Assembly: GCA_910583885.1 (NCBI GenBank)
Contig: CAJUAC010000003.1
Location: 32,866 to 96,865 of the forward strand
DNA from: an uncultured Oscillospiraceae bacterium
GTDB taxonomy: Bacteria > Bacillota > Clostridia > Oscillospirales > Oscillospiraceae
Reading direction: 5' to 3'
DNA: 64,000 nucleotides
In this document: piece after piece, positions 1 to 8,470 of the stretch
Numbering within the stretch: the stretch's first letter is position 1
Layout: every line of letters starts with the position of its first letter
Position numbers and translations under genes: made by a program
Notes under the pieces: model-generated
Databases searched by the model: none
What the model saw: the letters and a program-made list of their open reading frames with translations, nothing else
Told to the model about the DNA's origin: nothing

Positions 1-324
1 GTCCCCCAGCACCATGGCGCAGGGTTCACCGCCCAAGAAATCCTCCCCGATGAGGAATGCCTGGGCCAGCCCATCCGGGCGGGGCTGTTCGGCATAGGAA
101 AGGCGGATGCCAAAATGGCTCCCATCCCCCAGCAGCCCGCGGAACCTGGGCAAATCCTCCGGCGTGGAAATCAGCAGGATATCCCGGATACCCGCCAGCA
201 TCAGGGTGGACAGCGGGTAGTAGATCATCGGCTTGTCGTAGACAGGCAGCAGCTGCTTGGATACCACCGCCGTCAACGGATAGAGCCTTGTGCCGGAACC
301 CCCGGCCAGGATGATGCCTTTCAT
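1..324 (-). CDS. rmlA: Glucose-1-phosphate thymidylyltransferase, partial (C-terminus beyond window)
   Basis: The first 108 residues are present, read right to left from an ATG at 324; the gene runs off the left edge. RmlA joins glucose-1-phosphate to dTTP to make dTDP-glucose, the entry to dTDP-deoxysugars. The N-terminal nucleotide-binding loop GGSGTRLYPLT and the following SKQLLPVYDKPMIYYP motif are typical of the family. It is the last visible gene of a same-strand series that starts after the flagellin, 13 bases behind a DegT aminotransferase. A role in making a flagellin or surface glycan precursor is inferred from that context. Confidence 0.93.
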   Translation of the reverse strand, partial: MKGIILAGGSGTRLYPLTAVVSKQLLPVYDKPMIYYPLSTLMLAGIRDILLISTPEDLPRFRGLLGDGSHFGIRLSYAEQPRPDGLAQAFLIGEDFLGGEPCAMVLGD

Positions 325-337
325 AGCGGCCCTCCCT

Positions 338-1444
338 CTACTTCGGACAGTTCAATATCATGCTGCAAATGCGGTCCACTGCTTCCTCGGTCAGCTCCTT
401 GTACAGCGGCAGGCAGAGCACCTGGCGGCTGGCCTTCCGTGCTACCGGCGTGTTTTCCGGGTCAAAGCGCCCCTGGTAGCAGGGGAAGGCGCTGGTCAGG
501 GGGTAGAAATACTTCCGCGCCATGACGCCCTGCCCCGCCAGCGCCTCCCAGACCTGATCCCGGCCAACGCCAAAAACCGTCTCCTCAAACAGGACGGGGA
601 AATAGGTGTGATTGGGGCGGAGACCCGGCTGGTCGGCCTTCAATCCCAGTCCGGGAATCCCCTCCAGCCTCTGGCGGTAGTACGCCTCCACCCTGCCCCG
701 CTGGGCAATCTCGTCCTCCACATGCCGCAGGTTGCACAGGCCCATGGCGGCGCGGAACTCATCCAGCTTGGCATTCCCGCCCACGTCTGTCACCATTTCC
801 GGGCCGCTGATGCCAAAATTTTTCATCCGGGCCAGCTTCTGGCCGAAGGCCGCATCCTGGAAGCAGGCCCCGCCCCCCTCCAGGGTGTGGAAGACCTTGG
901 TCGCATGGAAGCTGAAGCAGGCGACATCGCCATAGGCCCCCGGGCCCCGCCCCTTGTACCGCACGCCAAAGACATGGGCGGCGTCGTACAGGACCTTCAG
1001 CCCATACCTGCGGGCAATCTCCCCAATGGCCTCCACATCGCAGAAATTCCCATAGACATGGACAGGGACAATGGCACACGTCCGGCTGGTAATCAACGCC
1101 TCGATCTTCCCCGGGTCCATCGTCAGCGTAACCGGGTCCACATCACAGAACACCGGCGTCAAGCCGGCGCGGACAATGGCCTGCGTGGTGGAGGCGAAGG
1201 TAAAGGGCGTGGTAATCACTTCTCCCTCAAGCTCCAGCGCCTGGAGCGAGAGCTCAAGGGACAGGTGCCCATTGGTCAAAAGGTCCATGTGCGGCGCGTC
1301 CAGATACGCGGCCAGCTTTTCTTGCAGCTGCTGGTGCTTGATCCCCATATTGGTCAGCCAGCAGCTATCCCACATCTCCCGGATCTCCTCACAGTACTCC
1401 TCAAAAGGGGGCATCGAGGCACGGGTCACTTGGATCACTTCCAT
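338..1444 (-). CDS. DegT/DnrJ/EryC1/StrS-family sugar aminotransferase
   Basis: A 368-residue PLP enzyme of the sugar-aminotransferase family, which adds an amino group to keto-sugar nucleotides. The presumptive PLP lysine is K183 in SFHATKVFHTLEGG, and D154 in LYDAAH is the usual pyridine-contacting aspartate. Length is normal. The ATG at 1444 follows an AGGAAGGGG ribosome site. It lies between a PHP esterase and rmlA on the same strand, so a dTDP-4-keto-6-deoxy sugar is a plausible substrate. The exact substrate cannot be read from sequence. Confidence 0.9.
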   Translation of the reverse strand: MEVIQVTRASMPPFEEYCEEIREMWDSCWLTNMGIKHQQLQEKLAAYLDAPHMDLLTNGHLSLELSLQALELEGEVITTPFTFASTTQAIVRAGLTPVFCDVDPVTLTMDPGKIEALITSRTCAIVPVHVYGNFCDVEAIGEIARRYGLKVLYDAAHVFGVRYKGRGPGAYGDVACFSFHATKVFHTLEGGGACFQDAAFGQKLARMKNFGISGPEMVTDVGGNAKLDEFRAAMGLCNLRHVEDEIAQRGRVEAYYRQRLEGIPGLGLKADQPGLRPNHTYFPVLFEETVFGVGRDQVWEALAGQGVMARKYFYPLTSAFPCYQGRFDPENTPVARKASRQVLCLPLYKELTEEAVDRICSMILNCPK

Positions 1445-1471
1445 CCTAATCCCCTTCCTTTCGTCTTGATT

Positions 1472-2287
1472 TCATGTACCCAGCAGCCAATCCAGCTCCA
1501 GCTCCCAAGCTGCCAGTTGGATATCCGGCTTCACCTGTTCGCCGTGGAAATCGCTCCCGCCGGTGATATGGAGGCCATGCTTCTCTGCAAGGGACCGATA
1601 GAAGGCCGTCTGCTCCTGCGTGTGCCGGGGGTAATCGCACTCGATGGCGTCCAGGCCATCCCCCTTCAGCTGAACCACCAGCCTCTCCAGCGCACTGTCC
1701 TCCAGCTTCAGCTGGTAGGGGTGGGCCAGGGACGCTTTCCCACCGGCAGCCTTGATCGCCGCCAGGCAGGCTCCCGCCGGGGCCTTGAAGCGCTTCACCC
1801 TCTGATGGTATTCCTCCGTGTCCAGCCAGCGGTCAAATGCCTCCCGGTTGTCCTTTACATAGCCCCGGCGGACCATGGCCTGGGCAAAATGGGGGCGGCC
1901 GATGATGTGCCCGCCGGCCATCCCCTCCACCTCCTCCAGGGTCAGCGCAAAGCCGTTTTCCCGCAAGTAGTCCAAAATGCGGAGCTTCCGTTCATCCCGC
2001 CCGGCCTTAAATTTTCCGCACAGCTCCGCCAGCGCCGGGGCGCCGGGGGCTACGCCATAGCCCAGGATGTGGAGGCTCTCATATTCCGCCGCCCCCAGCT
2101 CCACGCCGCGCAGTACCCGGATCCCCAGGGCCTCCCCGGCCCTGACCGCCGCCTCCACGCCGTCCAGGGTGTCGTGATCCGTGAGGGCCAGCACCTCCAG
2201 CCCACGCCCCTTTGCCCGGCGGACGAGCTCCTCCGGGGTATACTGCCCATCTGAGGCTGTGCTGTGCGTATGCAGATCAGCGGTCAT
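1472..2287 (-). CDS. PHP-domain metal-dependent phosphoesterase
   Basis: A 271-residue protein starting with the metal-binding DLHTHSTASDG signature, followed by LALTDHDTLDG, as in the YciV/RNase AM-like branch of PHP esterases. A C-terminal GGSDFHGE motif supplies further metal ligands. Family members hydrolyse nucleoside 3',5'-bisphosphates or short RNA ends. Its ATG overlaps the stop of the upstream epimerase gene by 4 bases, so the two are translationally coupled. One idea is clearance of 3'-phosphoadenosine 5'-phosphate left by sulfation, given the APS-kinase-like gene in the same run; this is inference. Confidence 0.88.
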   Translation of the reverse strand: MTADLHTHSTASDGQYTPEELVRRAKGRGLEVLALTDHDTLDGVEAAVRAGEALGIRVLRGVELGAAEYESLHILGYGVAPGAPALAELCGKFKAGRDERKLRILDYLRENGFALTLEEVEGMAGGHIIGRPHFAQAMVRRGYVKDNREAFDRWLDTEEYHQRVKRFKAPAGACLAAIKAAGGKASLAHPYQLKLEDSALERLVVQLKGDGLDAIECDYPRHTQEQTAFYRSLAEKHGLHITGGSDFHGEQVKPDIQLAAWELELDWLLGT

Positions 2288-3348
2288 ACCTCCTCCTCCA
2301 CTGCCCGCAGGATATCTATGGTCTCCCGGATCCCGCTCTCAATCGTATACTGTGCCCGCCAGCCCAGGCCCCGGAGCTTCCCAGCATCCATCACCGCCCT
2401 GCTGGCGGTGGAATATCCCCGCCGCTCCGTCTCGCCGGGCAGGTCAAACACCACCCGGGTCCCGGCACAGCCCGCCGCGGCAGCGGCCAGGTCCTTCAAC
2501 GCGATATCCGACCCCGGGTCGGCCAGGTTGTAGGCCTCACCCGCCGCCCCGGCCAGGAGCACCCACAGGATCCCCGACACGGCGTCCAGGGCGTGGGCGT
2601 AGGAATAGAACTGGTTCCCCTCACTTTTCAGCACAATATCCTCCCGCCGGACGCCCTTTTTGATAAACTGTGCAACCGCCTTGGAGTCCGTCATGCGCAT
2701 AGTGGGGCCATAGCACCGGGGCAGGCGGAGGATGACCGCGTCCACCCCTTTCTCTGCCCGGTAGGCCTGGCAGAGGGACTCGCTGACCCGCTTGGCCTCC
2801 GGATAGCCCGCCCGGAGGGTATTGCAGTCCAGGTAGCCGCAGTAGGCCTCCTGGAACGCCTCCACATCCCCGCGGTTTTCCCCGTATATTTCCACGCTGG
2901 ACAGCAGCAAAAGGCGGCTCCCGGGGGATCCTGCCGCCTGCTCCAAAAGGTTTTGTGTCCCCAGCACATTGGCAAGGACTGTGTTCACCGGCTCGGTGGC
3001 ATAGGCCACCGGATGGGTGGTGCTGGCGGCATGTATCCAATAATCCGCTTTCATCCCGCCCAGCGGCCGGGTGACATCCTGCTCCAAAAAGCCGAAGGCG
3101 GGATGGCCCCACCAGGGGGAGAACCGGGATTCCGCCGCCTGCCGGTCCCGCCCTGCCGCCAATACCCTGCACCAGCGCTCCGGCGGGAGGGTCCCGTTGC
3201 GCTTCATCACAGCGTCAACCAGCAGGCTGCCCAACATGCCGGAGCCGCCGGAAAGGTACAGCGCCTTCCCCTCCAGCCGGCCCCAGTGCGGGAAGGTATC
3301 CAGCTTCCCCAGCATATCCAGATACTGCCGGTTCCCTAATATCCCCAT
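2284..3348 (-). CDS. NAD-dependent epimerase/dehydratase (extended SDR)
   Basis: A 354-residue extended short-chain dehydrogenase. The dinucleotide-binding loop GGSGMLG is at residues 34-40, the active-site serine lies near 150, and the catalytic pair is Y182 and K186 (GYPEAKR). Such enzymes epimerise, dehydrate or reduce nucleotide sugars. The N-terminus is about 30 residues longer than usual before the Rossmann fold. It sits 9 bases after the IspD-like gene and overlaps the PHP gene. Substrate unknown; a glycan precursor is inferred from neighbours. Confidence 0.9.
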   Translation of the reverse strand: MGILGNRQYLDMLGKLDTFPHWGRLEGKALYLSGGSGMLGSLLVDAVMKRNGTLPPERWCRVLAAGRDRQAAESRFSPWWGHPAFGFLEQDVTRPLGGMKADYWIHAASTTHPVAYATEPVNTVLANVLGTQNLLEQAAGSPGSRLLLLSSVEIYGENRGDVEAFQEAYCGYLDCNTLRAGYPEAKRVSESLCQAYRAEKGVDAVILRLPRCYGPTMRMTDSKAVAQFIKKGVRREDIVLKSEGNQFYSYAHALDAVSGILWVLLAGAAGEAYNLADPGSDIALKDLAAAAAGCAGTRVVFDLPGETERRGYSTASRAVMDAGKLRGLGWRAQYTIESGIRETIDILRAVEEEV

Positions 3349-3357
3349 ATGGCCCTC

Positions 3358-4074
3358 CTACTTCAGCCAGCCGTCCTTCTCCATCTTCATATAGGTTTTG
3401 AACAGCTCAAAATCATCCTTGGATGTCAGCTTGATGTTCTTCTCAGACCCAGCGGCAAAATACAGCCTCTCCCCCAGGTCGGTCATCAGGGTGTTGGCAT
3501 AGGTGGAGGCCTGGATCCCGATCCCCTCGGAAAACGCCTTTTCATAAGCCCACAGCAGCTTGCCATACCGGTACGCCTGGGGGGTGGACACCCGGCGGAG
3601 GGTATCCCGCGGGATATACTGGGTCGTGGACACGCCGTCCCCTGAGACAAAAATCTGTTCATTGTAGGGCAGGGATGTCACCGCGTTCCCATATTTCCGG
3701 CACGTTACCAGCACATCGGTCAGCACAAAGTCCTCCACCATAGGGCGGATGCTGTCGTGGATGACCACGATATCCTCCGGCCCGCAGGCCTCCCGGAGAG
3801 CGAAAACCCCGTTGCGGATGGACTCCTGGGCCGTCTCCCCGCTTGCGGCTATCCAGCGGAGCTTGGTAATATTGAACTGCTTGGCGTAGGCCAGCAGCAT
3901 CTCGCTCCAGCCCTCCAGGCAAACCACCAGGATGGCGTCAATCTCCACATGGCGCTGGAAGCCCTCCAAGGTGTAGATAATGACCGGCTTGTCATACACA
4001 TTGAGGAACTGCTTGGGGATCTCCTGGCCCATCCGGTGGCCCCTGCCCCCGGCAATCAACAAGGCGACATTCAT
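3358..4074 (-). CDS. IspD-family cytidylyltransferase
   Basis: A 238-residue nucleotidyltransferase with the CTP-binding loop AGGRGHRMG, PKQFL and the central VIHDSIRP motif of IspD/TarI-type enzymes. Known members make CDP-methylerythritol (isoprenoid route) or CDP-ribitol and related CDP-polyols for surface polymers. Because it lies in a run of sugar-nucleotide genes rather than beside other MEP-pathway genes, a CDP-polyol or CDP-sugar for a glycan is more likely than a housekeeping ispD. Sequence alone does not decide between these. Confidence 0.85.
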   Translation of the reverse strand: MNVALLIAGGRGHRMGQEIPKQFLNVYDKPVIIYTLEGFQRHVEIDAILVVCLEGWSEMLLAYAKQFNITKLRWIAASGETAQESIRNGVFALREACGPEDIVVIHDSIRPMVEDFVLTDVLVTCRKYGNAVTSLPYNEQIFVSGDGVSTTQYIPRDTLRRVSTPQAYRYGKLLWAYEKAFSEGIGIQASTYANTLMTDLGERLYFAAGSEKNIKLTSKDDFELFKTYMKMEKDGWLK

Positions 4075-4086
4075 CTATGCTCCCCC

Positions 4087-4596
4087 TTACAGCCCAAAGG
4101 CCTCCTCCAGACGGTCCACAATCGCCTCCGGCGTCTCCTGGCCGTCATTTTCAATCAGTATATCCGGGTGCTCGGGCTCCTCGCAGAGCAGGTCCACCCC
4201 TACCACGTTCTTTGCCCCGGAGCTGTACAGCCCCTTCTGGTCCCGGCTGCGCAGGGTCTCCCGGGCAGCCTTGATATAGATCTCCTGGTACTGTTCAATG
4301 TGCTCCCGGGCCCAGGCGCGGGCGTCCTGATACATGGATATGCTGCAAAGCACGACGTCAATCCCCTGGTCCGCCAGCATTTTGCACATCTCAAAGTTAT
4401 AAAACGAGCCCCGCTTCCGCTCCTCGGTGCTGTAGCCGCTCTTCTTATTGATGGACAGCCGCCGCAGCTGGTCGCCATCCAGCAGCACTACATCATTCCT
4501 TTCCGCCTTCAGACGCCGGTAAAACAGCCCGCCAATCGTTGTCTTGCCCGCCCCTGCCAGGCCGGTAAAGAAATAGACCGTCCCCTTCTTACTCAT
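4087..4596 (-). CDS. cysC-like: APS-kinase-like P-loop kinase
   Basis: A 169-residue kinase with Walker A GLAGAGKT near the N-terminus and the LDGDQLRR motif used by adenylyl-sulfate kinases to bind substrate. CysC makes PAPS, the sulfate donor. The ATG at 4596 is chosen over a TTG two codons upstream because it is better spaced from GGGAGGGG. The upstream gene has a sulfotransferase-like C-terminus, which suggests a sulfation pair. No sulfate adenylyltransferase is in the window, so APS would have to come from elsewhere. The family also includes other small kinases, so specificity is uncertain. Confidence 0.8.
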   Translation of the reverse strand: MSKKGTVYFFTGLAGAGKTTIGGLFYRRLKAERNDVVLLDGDQLRRLSINKKSGYSTEERKRGSFYNFEMCKMLADQGIDVVLCSISMYQDARAWAREHIEQYQEIYIKAARETLRSRDQKGLYSSGAKNVVGVDLLCEEPEHPDILIENDGQETPEAIVDRLEEAFGL

Positions 4597-4610
4597 ACGC
4601 AATCCCCTCC

Positions 4611-6656
4611 CTAGTGGTACAGCGGCTGCTCCAGCAGCGCGGGATCCGGCTGGAGCATGGGCATCATGTGCAGGGGCTGTCCGCGCCTGTTGATGAATTG
4701 CAGGCCCTGGAGCAGGACCTCCGTATTCCTGATCCGGTTCTTGGCGGTGGTCTGCATATGCGCGTCTACCATCTGCCGTTTCAGCGCTTCCACCTCCTCG
4801 GGGGCTGCGGACTCATTCACAATCTCCATTTTCAGCACACCGAACAGCATCTCCCAGCTCCACCGCATATAGCCATCCACGGTGTCAAAGCCCCCGATGA
4901 GCGCCTTGGCCCGCTCCAGGTCCATGGGCTTGCCGTCGTAGTAGTGGAACTCATAGCCATAGAACTGGTAGGCATCCCGGAGGAAGTACTCCAAAAAGCA
5001 CCGCTCGTTGTCGTTGGCAAACTCGTCATAGGTGCGGTAGACCGTGACCGGGTCAAACCCGGCAGCATTGCCCGGCATGAACGCCAGCCCATCCTGGTGC
5101 TCCCCGTATTCGGAGCAGTAGGTCATACTCTCCGTGTAGGGCAGGTCCAGGAAAGCCGCCAGGGCGGTAAAGGTGGCCTTGGGATTCAGCTTGCCGTCCT
5201 CGAACCGTACCATCACGCTGTCCTTATACAGCCGCTCCTCCGGATCCACCATAAAGGTGCGGTTGAGGATGCGCTCAAACAGGAGGTCGCTCATCACGGT
5301 CGGGTTCTCCCGCTCGCCCTTGATATACTTCTCAATCTCAACACTTGTCATGTAATAGACAAACCGCACCGTTGCGGCGTAGCTGGTGGTAAAGCGGCGC
5401 AGGGGGGCAAAGGTCTTGACATAGGGGAACCCCTTCACCATCGGCGACTGGAGTATATCATCATACCCGCTCCCGGACAGGACCGTCCGCCCGGTGCCCT
5501 CCTCCCGCTCCAGCGTGCAGATGATGTTGCCGAAGTGGGGCTGGAAGAACAGGGCGGGGGCGATACGCGAAGCCCCATCCAGCCCGGCCGCCGCCCGGCC
5601 GTCCCTGAGATACAGGAACACCAGCAGATCCTTGTCCGTAGGGTTCTTGATGCGGTAGAGCTCCTCCACCAGCTGGGGCGGGGAGTCCGTATCCTGGAAC
5701 AGGCGCAGCGCATGGCCCAGGCTTTCCGCCGTGCCCAACGCCCTGCGGACAATGTCAACATTCTCCTGCATGTTTTCCATCATGACCGAGGGCAGCGTCA
5801 GCAGGTTGGGGTGGTAATCCAGCACCTCATTAAAAAAGTCGCCGCCATTATGGCCGGAGAGCTGGACGTGCCAAATCAGGCGGCTAACCTCCCGGATGGC
5901 GGGAGGCTTGAGGGGACAGGTGCTGTAATCCAGATGGAACCTCTTCTTGAAGTCGATGGGATACAGCTCCCCCTCCTCCTCAAAGAGGAAGACCACCTTC
6001 TTTTCCTCCAGCAGCGGTTTCAGGTTCAGGCAGGGCAGCCAGGCGCAGAACTGGGCGAAGCTGGAATAGTGGAGGTAAATATGGTTCTCCCGGCCCACGT
6101 CCTCACTGCGGCGCACATTATCCCGGAGGTACTCCAGCTCATACTGGGAAAAGATATCCTGCGCCAGGACTGGCTTTTCCAGATCCTTGAAAAAGTGGTG
6201 CCGGATGACCGGCTCACTTGGGTCAATATAGTCACCAAACCGCTCCTCCCGGGGGTAATAGGGGGTATAGCTGCTGTCGTCAAAGGGGTAGAAGCGGATT
6301 GGAAGGTTTTCAAATTTCAAAAAGTCTTTGCGGAAAATATAGGGGTATTTCTCCAGCAGGGCGCAGTTTTTCCGATAACGCCCCTGCAATTGCTTCAGGT
6401 TCGGGGCATAGAATGCCTCGTTCATGATCTGCAAGATGTCTTCTTTACAAAAGCCGCTGTTATACAGCCTGCAAAAAACGGTATACGATACTTTATAGTC
6501 GTCCCCGCCGCCAAACCGCAGAAGATACAGGGCGGCCTCCAGCTCCCCGCCAGGGTCCGAGCCGTCGCTTCCGTGCAGGGCGAGGTAATAGGCCTGTCCG
6601 GCCTGTTCTGTCTCGCCCAGCTGGGCAAGCCGCCGCGCGATGTCCAATGCTCTCAT
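4611..6656 (-). CDS. Large protein with possible sulfotransferase-like C-terminal half
   Basis: A 681-residue protein I do not recognise in full. The N-terminal 60 residues look TPR-like. The central part carries no motif I can name. Around residues 520-550 the string VMVRFEDGKLNPKATFTAL followed by FLDLPY resembles the PAPS-binding end of Stf0-type sulfotransferases (VRYEDL...P...FLGLP). The ATG at 6656 is preferred to an upstream in-frame ATG because it follows AAAAAGGAG. It lies between flagellin and the APS-kinase-like gene, so flagellin or flagellin-glycan sulfation is an attractive but unproven role. A glycosyltransferase is the main alternative. Confidence 0.6.
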   Translation of the reverse strand: MRALDIARRLAQLGETEQAGQAYYLALHGSDGSDPGGELEAALYLLRFGGGDDYKVSYTVFCRLYNSGFCKEDILQIMNEAFYAPNLKQLQGRYRKNCALLEKYPYIFRKDFLKFENLPIRFYPFDDSSYTPYYPREERFGDYIDPSEPVIRHHFFKDLEKPVLAQDIFSQYELEYLRDNVRRSEDVGRENHIYLHYSSFAQFCAWLPCLNLKPLLEEKKVVFLFEEEGELYPIDFKKRFHLDYSTCPLKPPAIREVSRLIWHVQLSGHNGGDFFNEVLDYHPNLLTLPSVMMENMQENVDIVRRALGTAESLGHALRLFQDTDSPPQLVEELYRIKNPTDKDLLVFLYLRDGRAAAGLDGASRIAPALFFQPHFGNIICTLEREEGTGRTVLSGSGYDDILQSPMVKGFPYVKTFAPLRRFTTSYAATVRFVYYMTSVEIEKYIKGERENPTVMSDLLFERILNRTFMVDPEERLYKDSVMVRFEDGKLNPKATFTALAAFLDLPYTESMTYCSEYGEHQDGLAFMPGNAAGFDPVTVYRTYDEFANDNERCFLEYFLRDAYQFYGYEFHYYDGKPMDLERAKALIGGFDTVDGYMRWSWEMLFGVLKMEIVNESAAPEEVEALKRQMVDAHMQTTAKNRIRNTEVLLQGLQFINRRGQPLHMMPMLQPDPALLEQPLYH

Positions 6657-6676
6657 CAGAAAATCTCCTTTTTTCT

Positions 6677-6708
6677 CAAAAAGCGGGGACGGGCAAAAGC
6701 CCGCCCCC
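6677..6708 (-). terminator. Intrinsic terminator between flagellin and glycan genes
   Basis: On the minus strand a GC-rich stem (right arm 699-708 against left arm 683-694 of 6600s) closes a TTTT loop and is followed by a run of five T. It lies 43 bases past the flagellin stop, so it should end most flagellin transcripts while letting some continue into the decoration genes. Confidence 0.8.
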
Positions 6709-6751
6709 ACCTGAGTATTTCTGCGAATTGTCCTTGGGACAAGGAATAGGA

Positions 6752-8287
6752 TTAGCCCAGCAGCTGGAGCACGCCCTGGGGAACCTGGTTGGCCTGAGCC
6801 AACATGGCCTGGGCGGACTGGACCAGGATGTTGTTCTTGACGTAGCTCATCATTTCCTCGGCCACGTCGGTGTCGCGGATGGTGGACTCGGCGTCCTGGA
6901 TGTTCTCGGTCATCACGGACAGGTTGTTGGCGGTGTGGTCCAGACGGTTCTGGACAGCGCCCAGGTCACCACGGACGGAGGAAACGCTGTTGATAGCAGC
7001 CTTGATGGAAGCGACAGCGGCCTGTGCGCCGGACTGGGTGCTGATATCCACGGACTGGATGCCCAGGGCCTGGACGTGCATGTCGCCGATCTTCACCTGC
7101 ATCTGGTTGAAGCTGTCAGCGGTGTCGCCGATCTGGAGGGTCAGGCCGCCCTTGCCGTCGTTGCCGTTGCTCTTGATGAAGTCAATGCTGGTATTGGTAT
7201 TCGCATTCACCTCGCACTTGATGCCGTAGGAGTTCAGCTGCTCAGCAATCTGGGCGACAGAAGCCGCACTACCAATGCCGTCGTCGGTGTAAATGGCCTT
7301 ATAGCCCTCCTGCACCTGGTCGCCGCGCTTGACGATCTGGAACTTCTTCCCGTCGATCTCAAACATGTTGTTCTTGGTCGCATCGGTGACACCAGCGAAC
7401 GCAACGCTGAACTTGGTGTCCGTACCCGCAGTAGCGGCCGCCGCCGTGGCAGCGTTGGCAGCTGCCGTAATCACATCGCCCTTGGCGTTGTACTGCTTGA
7501 CATCCAGGATCTCGGTCTGATCTTTCTCCTTGTTGGGGTTGGAGATATTGATGGCAGCACCGTTGACAGAGATATTATAGCCCTGGCCGAAGACGTTCTT
7601 CAGGGAGTTGGCGATATTCTCAGCCGTCTTGGCGGTGGTGGAGCCATAGGTGAAGTTGATGGTGGTGTTGCGGGAAACACCGTCCTTATCCAGGAAGGTC
7701 AGCTCCATCTTGCCGTTCTCGCCGCCCTTGCCGCCGGTCTCAGCGGTCTGGCCGGATTTGATGGTGAGGGTCTGCTTGAAGCTTTGGCCGGCAGTCTCCG
7801 TCACAGCAGTCATTGCATTGTTATTGAAAGCGGTCTTCACGGTGGTGACGCCGGAGGGGGCCTGCTGGGTGCCGTCCAGGAGCTTGATGCCGTTGAAGTT
7901 GGCGGAATCAGCGATACGGTTGATTTCGTCCTTCAGGGCGGTGACTTCCTTCTGGAGGTTCTCACGGTCAACCTCGTTCTGGTAGGTGCCGTTGGCGGAC
8001 TGGGTGGCCAGGTAGTCCATGCGGTTGAGCATGTCCTGGATTTCCTGCATGGCGCCCTCAGCGGTCTTCACCAGAGAGATGCCGTCCTTGACGTTCTTCT
8101 GGGCGGCGTTCAGGCCGGTGATCTGAGCGCGCATCTTCTCGGAAATGGCCAGACCGGCGGCGTCATCGCCAGCGCGGTTGATCTTGTAGCCGGAAGACAG
8201 CTTCTCCAGGTTGCCGGACAGGGCCTTGTTGTTGTTGTTGTAGTTGCGGTAGGCGTTCATCGCCATGATGTTGTGTTGGATCCTCAT
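6752..8287 (-). CDS. fliC/hag: Flagellin
   Basis: A 511-residue flagellin. The N-terminal D0/D1 region starts MRIQHNIMAMNAYRN and contains LSSGYKINRAGDDAAGLAIS. The C-terminal D1/D0 region has NRLDHTANNL, ending QANQVPQGVLQLLG. Between them lie about 250 residues of alanine/lysine-rich variable domain exposed on the filament. The ATG at 8287 follows GAAAGGA; an upstream in-frame ATG has no ribosome site. It is third in a same-strand series tldR-csrA-flagellin, and I find no sigma28 promoter directly in front of it, so it may depend on the invertible promoter at 10159-10185. Downstream glycan genes suggest the filament is glycosylated. Confidence 0.97.
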   Translation of the reverse strand: MRIQHNIMAMNAYRNYNNNNKALSGNLEKLSSGYKINRAGDDAAGLAISEKMRAQITGLNAAQKNVKDGISLVKTAEGAMQEIQDMLNRMDYLATQSANGTYQNEVDRENLQKEVTALKDEINRIADSANFNGIKLLDGTQQAPSGVTTVKTAFNNNAMTAVTETAGQSFKQTLTIKSGQTAETGGKGGENGKMELTFLDKDGVSRNTTINFTYGSTTAKTAENIANSLKNVFGQGYNISVNGAAINISNPNKEKDQTEILDVKQYNAKGDVITAAANAATAAAATAGTDTKFSVAFAGVTDATKNNMFEIDGKKFQIVKRGDQVQEGYKAIYTDDGIGSAASVAQIAEQLNSYGIKCEVNANTNTSIDFIKSNGNDGKGGLTLQIGDTADSFNQMQVKIGDMHVQALGIQSVDISTQSGAQAAVASIKAAINSVSSVRGDLGAVQNRLDHTANNLSVMTENIQDAESTIRDTDVAEEMMSYVKNNILVQSAQAMLAQANQVPQGVLQLLG

Positions 8288-8470
8288 GATTTTGATTCCT
8301 TTCAATAATAAATTTGGGGAAATGCGGTTCCGTCGTGCCTTCGCTTAATTCCCTGCTCCAGCACTGGGTTTATACGCTGTCCCCCGGTATCCGGCCGGAC
8401 TGCCGGGAAGCCAGCGAGGGGGATTTTATCTATTTCAACCGATCCGCGTAACCGGATGAAACCTTGGGGA
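8288..8470 (-). promoter_or_regulatory. Flagellin mRNA leader between csrA and flagellin
   Basis: A 183-base gap with a GC-rich dyad (GGCCGGATACCGG, near 8382-8398) and a ribosome site AAAGGA that also fits the A(N)GGA pattern bound by CsrA. In Bacillus subtilis CsrA blocks hag translation through such sites. I looked for a TAAA-N15-GCCGATAT sigma28 promoter and found none. A separate short gene here is not supported. Confidence 0.5.

Noticed and set aside
3358..4074. Housekeeping ispD
   Set aside because: Possible, but no other isoprenoid gene is near and all neighbours handle sugar nucleotides, so the specific name is withheld.
8380..8400. GCCGGATACC as a sigma28 -10 box for flagellin
   Set aside because: It has an extra base against GCCGATA and no TAAA box 15 bases upstream; it is better explained as part of a GC-rich dyad.
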